A stretch of DNA of 64,000 nucleotides from Hyphomicrobiales bacterium. GTDB taxonomy: Bacteria; Pseudomonadota; Alphaproteobacteria; Rhizobiales; Rhizobiaceae. The notes beneath the pieces are model-generated. The model saw only the letters and a program-made list of their open reading frames with translations. It made no database searches and was not told the origin of the DNA. The stretch spans positions 22,244-86,243 of the forward strand of contig UCJU01000025.1 in assembly GCA_900472925.1 (NCBI GenBank). Direction: 5' to 3'. Shown here in pieces: positions 63,600-64,000 of this stretch (position 1 is its first letter; each line of letters starts with the position of its first letter). The translations under genes were made by a program, and so were the position numbers.

Positions 63600-63974
63600 G
63601 GTCGCGCCGACACGCCTGTGGATGTATTTGCTATATGATTTTTAATTTATACATAATTGTCGATATTTATACTCTATATATGGAATATTTTTTCACAAGG
63701 CCTCAGGCGAGAATTTGGACAAAAAGTATATAATTACTATCCTGGAGAGGTACTTTTATATATAATATCTTTGATAGGGTGCGATTTTTTGATAGAGGAG
63801 TTTGTAAACTTGCTGGGCGCAATCAGCGGTGAATTTGGAAAAGATATCGCCTTTATATAGACAGCCTGCGTGGGTTTATATAGCTTTTTCGATTGATCTG
63901 GGAGAGGGCTTGTGAGTGAGTAGGATGGGAGTTTGGCGGATTAAGTGGTGATTCAGCTAGCGGCTTGCAATTAT
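63600..63974. other. AT-rich terminal region without a convincing gene
   Basis: Visibly richer in A/T than most of the window, with runs such as TTTTTTCACAAGG and repeated TATATA. A weak plus-strand frame lies at 63657-63860 but has no protein-like character. It fits subtelomeric DNA. Confidence 0.6.
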
Positions 63975-64000
63975 AATAACAGTATCATGATACTGTTATT
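63975..64000. other. 26-bp perfect palindrome, candidate hairpin-telomere resolution site
   Basis: AATAACAGTATCA (63975-63987) is followed immediately by its exact reverse complement to the last base of the window, with TCATGA at the centre. The bases to the left read TTAT, so the symmetry could continue to the right of the window. The pattern ATAATAACA-x-TATCATGATA-x-TGTTATT is, as I recall it, that of the telomere resolution sites processed by the Agrobacterium protelomerase TelA. Without the outside sequence I cannot tell whether this is the true chromosome end or an internal copy. Confidence 0.7.

Noticed and set aside
1..64000. CRISPR array, insertion sequence or complete prophage
   Set aside because: I saw no regularly spaced repeats, no transposase gene with terminal repeats, and no phage structural set other than the T6SS.

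Overview
The window reads as Agrobacterium (Rhizobiaceae) DNA. It carries an Agrobacterium-type type VI secretion (T6SS) locus, with the tagF-pppA fusion, ppkA and fha, and a TssL whose Thr14 falls at the position known to be phosphorylated in A. tumefaciens. It also carries a Ti-type traA/traC pair and an RHE_PE00001-family protein. The last 26 bases are a perfect palindrome with the architecture of an Agrobacterium hairpin-telomere (TelA) resolution site, so the window probably ends at or next to the tip of a linear replicon.

Layout. 1-5,200: housekeeping margin with the end of a peptide ABC-transporter ATPase, a small secreted protein, an MHYT-GGDEF-EAL c-di-GMP enzyme and a Wza-like export lipoprotein. 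5,266-23,934 (minus strand): the T6SS structural operon tssA-B-C-C2-tagJ-E-F-G-fha-K-L-M-tagF/pppA-ppkA, tightly overlapped. 24,154-34,416 (plus strand): the divergent secretion operon clpV, hcp, an unknown gene, vgrG, a DUF4123 adaptor, a candidate effector with a hydrophobic hairpin, three unknown AT-rich genes, PAAR and an AP2-domain gene. From the last part of vgrG to just before PAAR, the base composition turns AT-rich, marking an exchanged effector/immunity cassette.

34,500-37,800: a tyrosine recombinase coupled to a HEAT-like gene, divergent from an RHE_PE00001/DUF1612 regulator-like gene, with a perfect inverted repeat between them. 37,960-55,762 looks like a defence island. It holds a three-gene ABC-three-component (ABC-3C) system with a lipase-like effector and an SMC/Rad50-like ATPase, a PD-(D/E)xK nuclease-like gene, and a thymidylate synthase-like enzyme beside a metallophosphoesterase. 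A compact 12-gene minus-strand operon follows (54,460 to 46,783): acyl carrier-like protein, XRE regulator, ImmA/IrrE protease fused to a chagasin-like inhibitor, papain-like protease, divergent thymidylate synthase-like protein, ZapA-like protein, alpha-helical protein, membrane-anchored dCTP deaminase-like protein, unknown Rossmann-like protein, Nmad2 protein, double MazG-like protein and uracil-DNA glycosylase-like protein. A SIR2-domain gene lies upstream. I consider this operon the best candidate for an undescribed system: it couples nucleotide-pool and base-modification enzymes to a protease/inhibitor pair.

56,500-63,600: a decayed conjugation segment with a damaged XRE gene, a small membrane protein, full-length traA, an oriT-like nic sequence, and traC without traD or traG. 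It is followed by a nucleotidyltransferase-HEPN fusion, a small conserved-looking gene and a BrnA-like antitoxin gene. 63,600-64,000 is AT-rich, has no convincing gene, and ends in the telomere-like palindrome.

All calls rest on motif recognition by eye. No alignments, database searches or structure predictions were run.
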